From Megamonas funiformis (lineage in GTDB: Bacteria; Bacillota; Negativicutes; Selenomonadales; Selenomonadaceae), in assembly GCF_010669225.1 (NCBI RefSeq), contig NZ_CP048627.1:1-64000 (forward strand): DNA of 64,000 nt, in the 5' to 3' direction. The position numbers were made by a program, and so were the translations under genes. The notes under the pieces are model-generated. The model saw only the letters and a list, made by a program, of their open reading frames with translations. It was not told where the DNA came from and made no database searches. Of this stretch, positions 27,152 to 36,014 are shown in pieces (the stretch's first letter is position 1; the number at the start of each line of letters is the position of its first letter).

Positions 27152-29324
27152 TATTGTTCTCCTTTGTTACTTGTTTAAGGCTTAAGCCAATGCGATTGCG
27201 TTTAGCATCTACACTGATGACTAAAACATTTAAAATATCACCAACAGATACAACATCTAATGGGTGTTTTACATGTTTATTGCTTAATTCAGAGATATGA
27301 ATAAGACCAGCAGTCTTGATACCAATGTCAACAAAAACACCGAAATCAGTGATATTACGAACTGTACCACGCATGATAGTACCCACTTTGATATCTTCTA
27401 ATTTGATGATATTTTGGCGTGTAAGTGGTGCTGGTAAATCTTCACGTGGGTCGCGGCCTGGTTTTGTTAGAGCATCTAAGATATCTTTAACAGTAAAAAC
27501 GCCAGCATTTAATTTAGTAGCTAATTTATCTATATCTACTAATTTGATTTTAGCCTTAAGTAAATCTAATTTATTTTTATCGGTTAAATCTTCAAGGGAA
27601 AATCCTAATTCAGCTAATATTTGCTCAGCAAGAGGATATGATTCAGGATGTACAGGCGTATTATCAAGTGGGCAAGTAGCACCATTGATGCGCAAAAATC
27701 CTGCACATTGAGTATAAGCTGTAGGTCCAAGACGAGAAACTTTTAATAGTTCTTTACGTGAAGTAAATATGCCATGTTCATCACGATATTTAATGATATT
27801 TTTAGCTACAGTAGCATTGATACCAGCAATATGTTTTAAAAGAGCAGCGGAAGCTGTATTTAGTTCTACACCTACATGGTTAACAGCAGCTTCAATAACA
27901 GCATCTAAAGTATTAGCTAATTCTTTTTGATTGACATCATGTTGATATTGACCGACGCCAATAGCTTTAGGTTCAATCTTTACAAGTTCCGCTAATGGGT
28001 CTTGAATACGACGAGCGATAGAGATAGCGCCACGAATAGTTACATCATATTCAGGTAATTCTTCTACAGCTAATTTGGAAGCAGAATAAACAGATGCGCC
28101 TGCTTCGTTAGTGATTAAATAATGAACAGGTAATTTATGTTCATTGATTAAATTAGCTACGAATTCTTCTGTTTCATAAGAAGCAGTACCATTGCCGATA
28201 GAGATTAAATTTACTTTATATTTTCGAATATAGTCTAATAATTTCTGTGCAGATTTTGCTTTAGCGTCATCACTCATAGTGATATATAATACACCATGGT
28301 CTAAAACTTGTCCTGTAGCATCGACAATTGCCATTTTACAACCTGTACGATATCCAGGGTCAAGTCCCATTACAGTATAGCCAGCTAGTGGTGCTTGTAA
28401 GAGCAATTGTTTGAGATTGGAAGCAAATACATGGATTGCTTGAGTCTGAGCTGTTTCCGTAAGCTGATTGCGAATTTCTCTTTCAAGTGCAGGGAAGATT
28501 AGACGTTTATAGGCATCAATGATTGCATTTGTAAGAAATTCTTTGTATGGACTATTTTGTTTTAAGATAAATTTAGTGATGATAGCAATATCTTTATCTA
28601 TATCACTGATTAATTTTACTTTTAAAATATCTTTACTTTCACCGCGATTGATAGCTAAAATGCGATGTGATGGTAGATGTTTAATTGGTTCTGTATAATC
28701 TTCGTACATGAGAAAAGCTTCATCACTGTCAGCTTCTTTATCTCTAGTAATGCTCAATGAAGAAGTTTGCCAGAGGTGTTGGCGAAGTTTAGCACGAATA
28801 TCCGCACTATCAGAAATAGTTTCGGCAATGATGTCAGAAGCGCCAGCGAGTGCTTCATCGCTAGAAGTTACTTCATCATTTAAATATTTCAAGGCGATGT
28901 CTTCAAGTTTTTCAGAGCTATCTTCTTGTTTCAAGATAAATTGAGCGAGTGGCTCTAAACCTTTTTCTTTAGCAATCATAGCACGAGTGCGTTTTTTCTG
29001 TTTATATGGTAGATATATGTCTTCAAGTTCTTGAAGTTTTTCTACTTTATCTATAGCCAAGGAGAGTTCAGGAGTCATTTTTCCTTGTTCTTCAATGCTA
29101 TTTTTTATTTCATTTTGACGTTTAATTAAATTACGTACATAAATAAGCTTATCGTTTAAATCACGAAGTTGTTCATCCTTCATATCGCCAGTTGCTTCTT
29201 TACGATAACGTGCGATAAAAGGAATTGTATTACCTTCGTCTATGAGCTTTATAGCAGCATTTATTTGACTTGTTTTTAGTTTAAGTAGATTTGCTAGATA
29301 AGCTGTGATATTTTGTTCAAGCAT
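27138..29324 (-). CDS. tex: Tex-type RNA-binding S1 protein
   Basis: Conserved nucleic-acid-binding protein implicated in transcription. The 728 residues follow the family order: helical N-terminal domain with AFIARYRKEATG (34-45), YqgF/RNase H-like domain with GLDPGYRTGCK near 318-328, helix-hairpin-helix segments around 500-560, and a C-terminal S1 domain near 645-715 (VGTIMRGTVRNITDFGVFVD). It begins with ATG after AAGGAG-like bases and overlaps the downstream CobT-like gene. Confidence 0.95.
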   Translation of the reverse strand: MLEQNITAYLANLLKLKTSQINAAIKLIDEGNTIPFIARYRKEATGDMKDEQLRDLNDKLIYVRNLIKRQNEIKNSIEEQGKMTPELSLAIDKVEKLQELEDIYLPYKQKKRTRAMIAKEKGLEPLAQFILKQEDSSEKLEDIALKYLNDEVTSSDEALAGASDIIAETISDSADIRAKLRQHLWQTSSLSITRDKEADSDEAFLMYEDYTEPIKHLPSHRILAINRGESKDILKVKLISDIDKDIAIITKFILKQNSPYKEFLTNAIIDAYKRLIFPALEREIRNQLTETAQTQAIHVFASNLKQLLLQAPLAGYTVMGLDPGYRTGCKMAIVDATGQVLDHGVLYITMSDDAKAKSAQKLLDYIRKYKVNLISIGNGTASYETEEFVANLINEHKLPVHYLITNEAGASVYSASKLAVEELPEYDVTIRGAISIARRIQDPLAELVKIEPKAIGVGQYQHDVNQKELANTLDAVIEAAVNHVGVELNTASAALLKHIAGINATVAKNIIKYRDEHGIFTSRKELLKVSRLGPTAYTQCAGFLRINGATCPLDNTPVHPESYPLAEQILAELGFSLEDLTDKNKLDLLKAKIKLVDIDKLATKLNAGVFTVKDILDALTKPGRDPREDLPAPLTRQNIIKLEDIKVGTIMRGTVRNITDFGVFVDIGIKTAGLIHISELSNKHVKHPLDVVSVGDILNVLVISVDAKRNRIGLSLKQVTKENNNVLA

Positions 29325-29418
29325 AAAAAGTCTCCTTAATAAATGTTATTAGTAATTATATCATATAATATGAAAAAAAAGTTATAGATAAAAGCTCAAG
29401 AGTCAAACTCAATCTTAA

Positions 29419-29447
29419 TTGACGAGGTTTTATCGCTGTGATAGAAT
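29419..29447 (+). promoter_or_regulatory. metA promoter
   Basis: TTGACG (29419-29424), 17-bp spacer, TAGAAT (29442-29447), 69 bp before the metA ATG. No SAM riboswitch or T-box was recognised in this leader. Confidence 0.65.
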
Positions 29448-29515
29448 TAACGCCATAGCAAAAAGTTTTTAGATATTACATAAAATTTATAATAATAGTG
29501 GGAGGATAAGAAAAT

Positions 29516-30448
29516 ATGCCTATAAAAATACCAAGTACATTACCAGCTTCACAAATACTAGAGAGCGAAAATATTTTCGTGATGGATACCGAAAGAGCTT
29601 ATACACAAGATATTCGTCCCCTCAAGATTTTAATTTTAAATTTAATGCCTAATAAAACTGTTACAGAAACGCAATTATTAAGACTTTTAGGTAATACACC
29701 ACTACAGATTGAAGTAGATTTTATTTATACAGAGTCTTATTTACCAAAACATACATCAATACAGTATTTATCTCAATTTTATGGTACTTTTGAAGATGTA
29801 AAAGATAAATATTATGATGGTTTTATCATCACAGGTGCACCTGTTGAACGTATGGAATATGAAGAAGTAGCATATTGGAAAGAGGTATGTGAAATTATGG
29901 ATTGGAGCAGAAAACATGCTTGGTCTACTTTCCATATTTGTTGGGGTGCTTTTGCAGGACTTTATCATCATTATGGTATAAAAAAATATTATGAACCTAA
30001 AAAAGTATTTGGTGTATATAAACATCATTTAAATGTAAAACATGAAAAATTATTCCGTGGTTTTGATGATGAATTCTATGTACCACATTCTCGTCATATC
30101 GGTATGAAAAGAGAAGATATTGAAAAAGTAAAAGATTTAACTATTATGGCAGAAGGCGATGCAGGAGTTTATATTGTTGCTAATTTGAAAGATAATGAAT
30201 TTTTCATTACAGGTCATGCGGAATATGATCCATATAGCTTGAAAAGCGAATATGATAGAGATATAAAAGCTGGTATGGATATGCATATTCCTATCAATTA
30301 TTATCCTGATGATGATCCAACAAAAGAGCCGATTGTAAGATGGAGAAGTGTAGCTAACTTATTATTTAATAACTGGCTTAACTATTATGTATATCAGGAA
30401 ACTCCATATGATATTGATACACTTAAACAAAATCCTAGACGTAAATAA
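29516..30448 (+). CDS. metA: Homoserine O-acetyltransferase, MetA family
   Basis: First step of methionine synthesis from homoserine. The 310 residues are full length for MetA. Cys142 lies in [10 protein letters not shown] as the acyl-enzyme nucleophile, with Lys47 in MPNKT, and His234 and Glu236 in TGHAEYD. Residue 111 is Glu (GAPVERMEY). In Bacillus cereus Glu111 goes with acetyl-CoA use, whereas E. coli has Gly and uses succinyl-CoA, so acetyl transfer is predicted despite the historical succinyltransferase label. It is a single gene 29 bp ahead of the carboxypeptidase. Confidence 0.94.
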   Translation: MPIKIPSTLPASQILESENIFVMDTERAYTQDIRPLKILILNLMPNKTVTETQLLRLLGNTPLQIEVDFIYTESYLPKHTSIQYLSQFYGTFEDVKDKYYDGFIITGAPVERMEYEEVAYWKEVCEIMDWSRKHAWSTFHICWGAFAGLYHHYGIKKYYEPKKVFGVYKHHLNVKHEKLFRGFDDEFYVPHSRHIGMKREDIEKVKDLTIMAEGDAGVYIVANLKDNEFFITGHAEYDPYSLKSEYDRDIKAGMDMHIPINYYPDDDPTKEPIVRWRSVANLLFNNWLNYYVYQETPYDIDTLKQNPRRK

Positions 30449-30477
30449 ATTAGATAAAGAGAGAAGCGTTTATTTTT

Positions 30478-31683
30478 ATGTGTTTAAAAAAGATAGCTAT
30501 AATTTTTAGCTTATGTTTATTGATTTGCAATATAGCTTTGGCAAAGACCTTGCCTAACCCTGATACAAGTGCAGTGTCAGCTTGTTTAATAGATGCTGAT
30601 GATAATGGTGTATTATATGGTAAAGATGAAGATAAAATAATGCATCCTGCTAGTACCACAAAAATAATGACAGCCATTTTAGCTTTAGAAAGTGGCAAAT
30701 TAGACGAGCCATTAGTGATAACGCCAGAAGCAGTGAATACAGAGCCTTCTTCTTTGGGTTTAAGATTAGGCGATAAAATAACTTTAAGAGAAGCTTTGAC
30801 TGGTATGATGATAGTATCTGGCAATGATGCAGCCGTAGCTGTAGCGCAAACAGTAGCGGGAAGTGTACCAGCATTTGCTAAAATGATGAATGACAAAGCA
30901 AAAGAACTAGGGGCAGTAAATACGCATTTTCTAAATCCTCATGGACTTACAGCTCAAGGTCATTATTCTACTGCTCATGATATGGCAATTATTGCAAGTT
31001 ATGCTATGAAAAAGCCTGAATTTAGAGAAATAGTAAGTAAAAAAGCATATAATATGAAATATATGGATGGTCATACTGAATATGTAACTACTACAAATCG
31101 CTTTTTAAAAAGTGGTTTTGAAGGTGCTAATGGCATAAAGACAGGTTTTACAAATGCAGCAGGAGATTGCTTAGTAGCTTCAGCTACACGTGGGCAAAAA
31201 ACTTTGATTGCAGTATTTTACAATGATGATTATCGTTGGGACGATGCACCAGTTTGGCTTGAATTTGGCTTTAGCTTCTATGACCCTAGTGAATTGCAAG
31301 ATAAAACTGTAGTGAATAAACAAAATGTAATTAAATTAAATAAAATTACAGAACAAAGAATAAAACACAGTAGAGAAACAAATAAAAATTTAGCAGCTTT
31401 AGATGCTGCAATTGTCAACAAAGCTAAAAGCTTAAATAATAAAACAACAGATGTAGCAGATACAGCACAACAAACAAAAGCAAAAGATGTAGATGTAGCT
31501 GAAAATACAAAAGTAGAAGTATCTAGTGATGTAGACAATAATATAAGTAATGATGAGTATAAAGAAAATAATAGTAGTGAAGAAAATGTCGAAGTTGTTT
31601 CTGATGTAACAACAGATATGAATACAACTGAGATAACAACATCAGAAGAATTAAACCCATCATTAGAAAAGTATGTATATTGA
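30478..31683 (+). CDS. D-alanyl-D-alanine carboxypeptidase, peptidase S11
   Basis: Trims the terminal D-Ala from peptidoglycan stems outside the inner membrane. The 401 residues have a signal peptide (about 1-22, cut after ALA), the SxxK motif STTK near 59-62, SGN near 114-116 and KTG near 221-223. This is DacA/DacF-type PBP5 chemistry. The normal C-terminal amphipathic anchor is replaced by a long low-complexity tail from about 300, rich in Asp, Asn, Glu, Thr and Val. The mode of membrane attachment is therefore unclear. It may be cotranscribed with metA. Confidence 0.92.
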   Translation: MCLKKIAIIFSLCLLICNIALAKTLPNPDTSAVSACLIDADDNGVLYGKDEDKIMHPASTTKIMTAILALESGKLDEPLVITPEAVNTEPSSLGLRLGDKITLREALTGMMIVSGNDAAVAVAQTVAGSVPAFAKMMNDKAKELGAVNTHFLNPHGLTAQGHYSTAHDMAIIASYAMKKPEFREIVSKKAYNMKYMDGHTEYVTTTNRFLKSGFEGANGIKTGFTNAAGDCLVASATRGQKTLIAVFYNDDYRWDDAPVWLEFGFSFYDPSELQDKTVVNKQNVIKLNKITEQRIKHSRETNKNLAALDAAIVNKAKSLNNKTTDVADTAQQTKAKDVDVAENTKVEVSSDVDNNISNDEYKENNSSEENVEVVSDVTTDMNTTEITTSEELNPSLEKYVY

Positions 31684-31685
31684 TA

Positions 31686-31732
31686 AAAAACTCTTTGTTA
31701 AATATTGATTTTAATATTTAACAAAGAGTTTT
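31686..31732 (+). terminator. Terminator after D,D-carboxypeptidase
   Basis: Long perfect stem, about 31686-31705 with 31712-31732 (ACTCTTTGTTAAATAT and its complement), followed by T-rich sequence. Confidence 0.9.
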
Positions 31733-31752
31733 TATTTTTAGGTAAGAAAGAC

Positions 31753-31830
31753 AAAGCCTCCAGTTTTGATATGTACTATCTTTACTGAACAAAACCAGTA
31801 AGAAGGGTGTACATCAAAACTGGAGGCTTT
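31753..31830. terminator. Long branched hairpin at iol locus edge
   Basis: Arms 31753-31776 and 31809-31830 pair over more than 20 bp with one bulge. The loop holds a second stem TTACTG (31782-31787) with CAGTAA (31796-31801). It lies directly downstream of the DeoR gene, so it probably terminates that transcript. It is unusually long for a simple terminator. Confidence 0.7.
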
Positions 31831-31834
31831 ATTT

Positions 31835-32590
31835 TTAAGGTGTTACTAAATGAACATTATTATGTTTGAAATAATCGTTGTATTTTGAGGAGAATTTATT
31901 ATCGGAGATGATATAGTCCATATCTTTTAATTTAGCAAAAGTAACTAAGGAAACTTGGTCTATTTTTGTAGAATCTACTAATAAAATTTTAGTTTTACTG
32001 TTACTTGTAAGATATTTTTTTATATCTCCTTCCATTGGAGATGCATTTGTAGCACCATTTTCAATAGAAATACCTGTAGCAGCCAAAAAGCATTTTGAGA
32101 TATTAAATCCTTCTAAAAATTGGAGAACACTTGCTCCAACAAAGGCATTAGATGGGCGATAAAGAGTGCCACCAGTAGCAATTATATTCATTTGTGGATA
32201 ATGAAAAGCTTCATTAATTACATAAACATTAGCTGTTAAAATGGTAAGATTTTTCTTTTCTGCTAAATATGGAATCATATGCATTGTAGTAGTTCCAGAA
32301 TCAATGTAAATAATGTCGTTATCGTCTACAAGATTTGCAGCTAATTTAGCTAGCTGTTTCTTTTTCGTCTTATTTTTTATTTCGCGAGCAGCAAATGGTT
32401 CTGGAATATTAGTTTGATTTCGCATAATGCCACCATAGACTTTTTTGATGGTACCACGCTTTTCTAATTCAGCAATATCTCTACGAATTGTATTTTTGGA
32501 TACATTAAAGATTTCACATAAGTGGTTAATAGATAAAGTATTTTGTTCCTCTAAGAGGTTTTCAATATCATTTAAACGAGTTGCTTTCAT
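31835..32590 (-). CDS. DeoR/GlpR family repressor, likely IolR-like
   Basis: The 251 residues comprise a DeoR helix-turn-helix (about 1-57, with IFNVSKNTIRRDIAELEKRG) and a sugar-phosphate sensor domain with IDSGTTTMH near 93-101. Bacillus IolR belongs to this family and responds to an inositol catabolite. The ATG at 32590 has AGGCGG 8 bp upstream; the in-frame GTG 9 bp earlier is too close to that site. It is divergent from the aldolase-kinase operon. Tandem 11-bp repeats resembling IolR operators lie at 32821 and 57770, so local iol control is likely. Confidence 0.88.
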   Translation of the reverse strand: MKATRLNDIENLLEEQNTLSINHLCEIFNVSKNTIRRDIAELEKRGTIKKVYGGIMRNQTNIPEPFAAREIKNKTKKKQLAKLAANLVDDNDIIYIDSGTTTMHMIPYLAEKKNLTILTANVYVINEAFHYPQMNIIATGGTLYRPSNAFVGASVLQFLEGFNISKCFLAATGISIENGATNASPMEGDIKKYLTSNSKTKILLVDSTKIDQVSLVTFAKLKDMDYIISDNKFSSKYNDYFKHNNVHLVTP

Positions 32591-32912
32591 CTTATACACC
32601 GCCTAATTATAATATTATCAAAAAATATGGTTTTAAATGGGTAAATTTTGGTTAATTTAATCATTTTTTATAATTATATTATTATTATTTGTTTTTTTCA
32701 AGATATTTATAACACAAAGATTTTATCGATTTTATAAGAGTTATATATTCTATAAGTTACTCAAATATATAAAAATATATATTAAATCTATTGACAAAAT
32801 TACAAAAATGTATTAACTTATAATCAAAAGATAATCATAAAATAATCATAAAATTAATATTTTGTATCCGGGTTATATGGCTGGATTTTAATAATTAAGG
32901 AGTTGAATAGAC
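32591..32912 (+). promoter_or_regulatory. iol operon control region with 11-bp direct repeats
   Basis: In this 322-bp divergent gap, TTGACA stands at 32791-32796; the -10 is ambiguous (TATAAT at 32819 is 22 bp away). TAATC recurs at exact 11-bp steps (32821, 32832, 32843), with a partial copy at 32855. TAATCAAAAGA at 32821 fits the Bacillus IolR 11-mer WRAYCAADARD completely, and the others differ by one base. AAGGAG precedes the first gene. Confidence 0.65.
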
Positions 32913-34076
32913 ATGGGCGTGTTTTTAGTTCCATCAAAAATCTTATCTGGTGTAGGTGCAATCAATGAATTAGGTGCTAATATTAAAGGAAAAGGAAATA
33001 AAGCATTAATTGTTACTGATAAATTTATGGTACAATTTGGTAATGTTGCAAAAGTTACCAATGCTCTTGATGCATGTAATATTGAATATGTGGTATATGA
33101 TGGTATTAGTGGTGAACCAACAGATAAAATGGTAGCTGAAGGTGTAAAACTTTATCAAGAAAATGAATGTGATTTCTTGATTGGTTTAGGCGGCGGTAGC
33201 CCAATGGATAGTGCTAAGGCTATTGGTGTAATGGTAGCTAGTGATGCTAAAAAAATCAGTGATTTTATGCATAAATCAATAACTGTTAACGTACCATATT
33301 TAGTAGCTATTCCAACTACAGCAGGTACAGGTTCAGAAGCTACTCAATTTACAATTATTGCTGATACAGAAAATAATGTAAAAATGCTTTTAGCAGGTCC
33401 ATCTGTATTACCAGCATTAGCAGTAGTTGATCCAGCATTTACAATGACAGCTCCTCCATCTGTTACAGCTGCAACAGGTGTTGATGCTCTTTGTCATGCA
33501 GTAGAAGCTTATACATCTAGAAAAGCACAACCACTTTCTGATACATTTGCATTATCTGCTATCAAAAAAATTCATAAAAATTTACCTATTTGTTTTGCTG
33601 ATGGTAAAAATGAACAAGCTAGAATGCAGATGGCACTTGGTGCAACTGAAGCTGGCATAGCATTTAATAACTCTTCTGTAACAATTGTTCATGGAATGAG
33701 TCGTCCAATTGGAGCATTGTTCCATATTGCTCATGGTGTATCCAATGCAGTATTATTACCAGCTTGTATGGAATTTGCTATTCAAGAAAATACAGCAAGA
33801 TTTGCTGAAATTGCACGTATTATGGAAGTAGCAACAGATGAAACTGATGATATGACAGCAGCTAAAGCTTTTGTAGCTGAAGTGACACGTTTCTGTAAAG
33901 AATTAAATATTCCTTCTGTTGAAGAAATTTTAAATAAAAATGGATTTACAAAAGATGATTTCTTAGCTCAATTAGACAAAATGGCTACAGATGCATTAGA
34001 TAGTGGTAGCCCTGCAAATACAATGAGACAACCAACTAAAGAAGAAATCATTGAAATCTACAAAAAATTATTTTAA
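32913..34076 (+). CDS. Iron-containing alcohol dehydrogenase
   Basis: NAD(P)H-dependent group III alcohol dehydrogenase of 387 residues. The nucleotide-binding GLGGGSPMDSAKAIG lies near 92-106 and PTTAGTGSEAT near 139-149. Metal ligands fall in GVDALCHAVEAY and in the VHGMSRPIGALFHIAHG stretch (Asp plus three His). It is the first gene of an operon with iolJ, iolC and iolB. No malonate-semialdehyde dehydrogenase (iolA) is present. I infer that this enzyme may reduce malonate semialdehyde to 3-hydroxypropionate, although 1,3-propanediol or lactaldehyde chemistry is common in the family. Confidence 0.9.
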   Translation: MGVFLVPSKILSGVGAINELGANIKGKGNKALIVTDKFMVQFGNVAKVTNALDACNIEYVVYDGISGEPTDKMVAEGVKLYQENECDFLIGLGGGSPMDSAKAIGVMVASDAKKISDFMHKSITVNVPYLVAIPTTAGTGSEATQFTIIADTENNVKMLLAGPSVLPALAVVDPAFTMTAPPSVTAATGVDALCHAVEAYTSRKAQPLSDTFALSAIKKIHKNLPICFADGKNEQARMQMALGATEAGIAFNNSSVTIVHGMSRPIGALFHIAHGVSNAVLLPACMEFAIQENTARFAEIARIMEVATDETDDMTAAKAFVAEVTRFCKELNIPSVEEILNKNGFTKDDFLAQLDKMATDALDSGSPANTMRQPTKEEIIEIYKKLF

Positions 34077-34103
34077 TTGATATATAATTAAGGAGTAAAA
34101 ACT

Positions 34104-34949
34104 ATGGCATTAGCTAAATTAAGTGAGCTTTTGAGCTCTGTAAAAGATAATAGTTATGCAATTGGTTCATTTAATGTTTCAAATATGGAAATGGCAATGG
34201 GAGCAATAAAAGCAGCAGAAAAAATGCAAGCCCCTATTATCATTCAGATTGCAGAAGGAAGACTTAGATATTCTCCATTAGAAATTTTAGGGCCAATCAT
34301 GATGGCAGCAGCAAAAAATACAACTGTGCCAATCGCCGTACATTTAGATCATGGTGGAACTATGGAAACAATAAAATTAGCTCTTGAATTGGGCTTTACA
34401 TCTGTAATGTTTGATGGTTCTAAATATCCTCTTGAAGAAAATATCGCACGCACAAAAGAAGTAATTGCTTTGGCAAAATCCTATGGTGCTGATGTAGAAG
34501 CAGAGATCGGTCGTGTAGGTGGCGCAGAAGGTGATTATAAAGCAGTAGATATTGCACTTACTAGTGTAGAAGAAGCAAAATGCTTTGCAGAAGAAACAAA
34601 AGTAGATGCTTTAGCTGTAGCTATTGGTACTGCTCATGGTAATTATAAAGAAACACCAAAATTGCGTATTGATAGATTAAAAGAAATTGCATCTGAAGTT
34701 AGTTGTCCACTTGTATTACATGGTGGCACAGGTCTTACAGAACAAGATTTTAAAAACTGTATTGCAGGTGGTATTAAAAAGATAAATATAGCGACTGCTT
34801 CTTATGATAGTGTAGCTAAACGTTTTAAAGAAGTGGCAAAAGAAGATCCAGATGCAAATTATTTTACATTTAGTGATGCTGCTGTAAATGCTACTTGTGA
34901 AAATATTATGAGACATATGGAAATATTTGGCTTGAAAAATAAATTATAA
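34104..34949 (+). CDS. iolJ: Class II aldolase, probable DKGP aldolase IolJ
   Basis: Zinc-dependent class II aldolase of 281 residues. It has HLDHGG near 81-86 (metal ligand and catalytic region), EAEIGRVGG near 133-141, GTAHGNY near 178-184 and LHGGTGL near 208-214. In the inositol pathway IolJ splits 2-deoxy-5-keto-gluconate 6-phosphate into DHAP and malonate semialdehyde. The family also includes fructose-bisphosphate and tagatose aldolases. The assignment to IolJ rests on its place directly before iolC and iolB. It starts 27 bp after the dehydrogenase gene. Confidence 0.88.
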   Translation: MALAKLSELLSSVKDNSYAIGSFNVSNMEMAMGAIKAAEKMQAPIIIQIAEGRLRYSPLEILGPIMMAAAKNTTVPIAVHLDHGGTMETIKLALELGFTSVMFDGSKYPLEENIARTKEVIALAKSYGADVEAEIGRVGGAEGDYKAVDIALTSVEEAKCFAEETKVDALAVAIGTAHGNYKETPKLRIDRLKEIASEVSCPLVLHGGTGLTEQDFKNCIAGGIKKINIATASYDSVAKRFKEVAKEDPDANYFTFSDAAVNATCENIMRHMEIFGLKNKL

Positions 34950-34982
34950 TTCGGCAAATATATAGATTAAGGAGAGAATAAC

Positions 34983-36014
34983 ATGGCTTTAATAGAATTT
35001 GATCAAAATAAACCAATGGATATAGTTTTAATTGGTAGAGCTGCTATTGATTTTAACCCAAATGAAATACATCGTACTTTAGATAAAGTAAGAACTTTCA
35101 CTATGTATGTAGGAGGTAGCCCTGCAAATATTGCTGTAGGTGTTAATAAACTTGGTAAAAAAGTAGGATTTATTGGTGCTGTATCTGATGATCAATTTGG
35201 TGATTTCATCATTAATTTCTTCAATGATAGAGGTATTGATACAACTCAGATCGTAAGAGCTAAAAATGGTGAAAAACTTGGTCTTACTTTCACTGAAATT
35301 AAAAGTCCAACAGAAAGCAGTATTTTGATGTATAGAAATATGGCTGCTGATTTTGTAATTACTCCAGAAGATGTGTCTGAAGAATATATTGCACAAAGCA
35401 AAATCTTATTAGTATCTGGTACAGCTCTTGCAGCAAGCCCATCTCGTGAAGCTTGTCTTATGGCAATTAATTATGCTAAAAAGCATGGTACAAAAGTTAT
35501 TTTTGATATTGACTATCGTGAATACAACTGGAGAAGTAAAGCAGATATTGCTGTTTACTATTCTTTAGTTGGACGCATGAGCGATGTTATTATTGGCTCT
35601 CGTGAAGAATTTAATTTAACTGAATATTTACCAGAAGAAAATGATGTAGCAGATTATGAAATAGCAGAAAAATATTTAAATTATGGTAATCAAATTGTTA
35701 TTATTAAACATGGTAAAAAAGGTTCTGTAGCTTATGGCGCAGATAAAGAAGCTTTTAAAGTTGATTCTTATAAAATTAAACTTTTAAAATCCTTTGGTGG
35801 TGGAGATGCTTATGCTTCTGCATTTATCTATGGTCTTTTAGAAGGTTGGAGCTTAGCAGATTCTCTTCGTCATGGTACAGCACATGCAGCTATGGTTGTT
35901 GCTAGTCATAGCTGTTCTGAAGCAATGCAAGATGCACCAGCTATTGATGCTTTTATTCAAGAACATGCAGCTGAACAAGTTATTACTCCTGTTGAATGGA
36001 AGGTAGTGTTATAA
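34983..36014 (+). CDS. iolC: 5-dehydro-2-deoxygluconokinase
   Basis: PfkB-family kinase that phosphorylates 2-deoxy-5-keto-gluconate. The 343 residues contain YVGGSPANIAVGVNKLGKK near 41-59 (substrate lid), the family's DIDYREYNW near 179-187, and the ATP/anion-hole motif GGGDAYASAFIYG near 272-284 with its catalytic Asp. Length and order match IolC. The stop codon overlaps the iolB start by one base (TAATG), so translation is coupled. Confidence 0.94.
   Translation: MALIEFDQNKPMDIVLIGRAAIDFNPNEIHRTLDKVRTFTMYVGGSPANIAVGVNKLGKKVGFIGAVSDDQFGDFIINFFNDRGIDTTQIVRAKNGEKLGLTFTEIKSPTESSILMYRNMAADFVITPEDVSEEYIAQSKILLVSGTALAASPSREACLMAINYAKKHGTKVIFDIDYREYNWRSKADIAVYYSLVGRMSDVIIGSREEFNLTEYLPEENDVADYEIAEKYLNYGNQIVIIKHGKKGSVAYGADKEAFKVDSYKIKLLKSFGGGDAYASAFIYGLLEGWSLADSLRHGTAHAAMVVASHSCSEAMQDAPAIDAFIQEHAAEQVITPVEWKVVL

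Noticed and set aside
29325-29515. Possible SAM riboswitch or T-box before metA
   Set aside because: No conserved SAM-I/II core, T-box or attenuator hairpin could be found; only a promoter was supported.
32640-32690. Weak 11-bp-phased AACC/ACCC motifs on the minus strand upstream of the DeoR gene
   Set aside because: Matches to the IolR-type 11-mer are too poor to separate from chance in AT-rich DNA.
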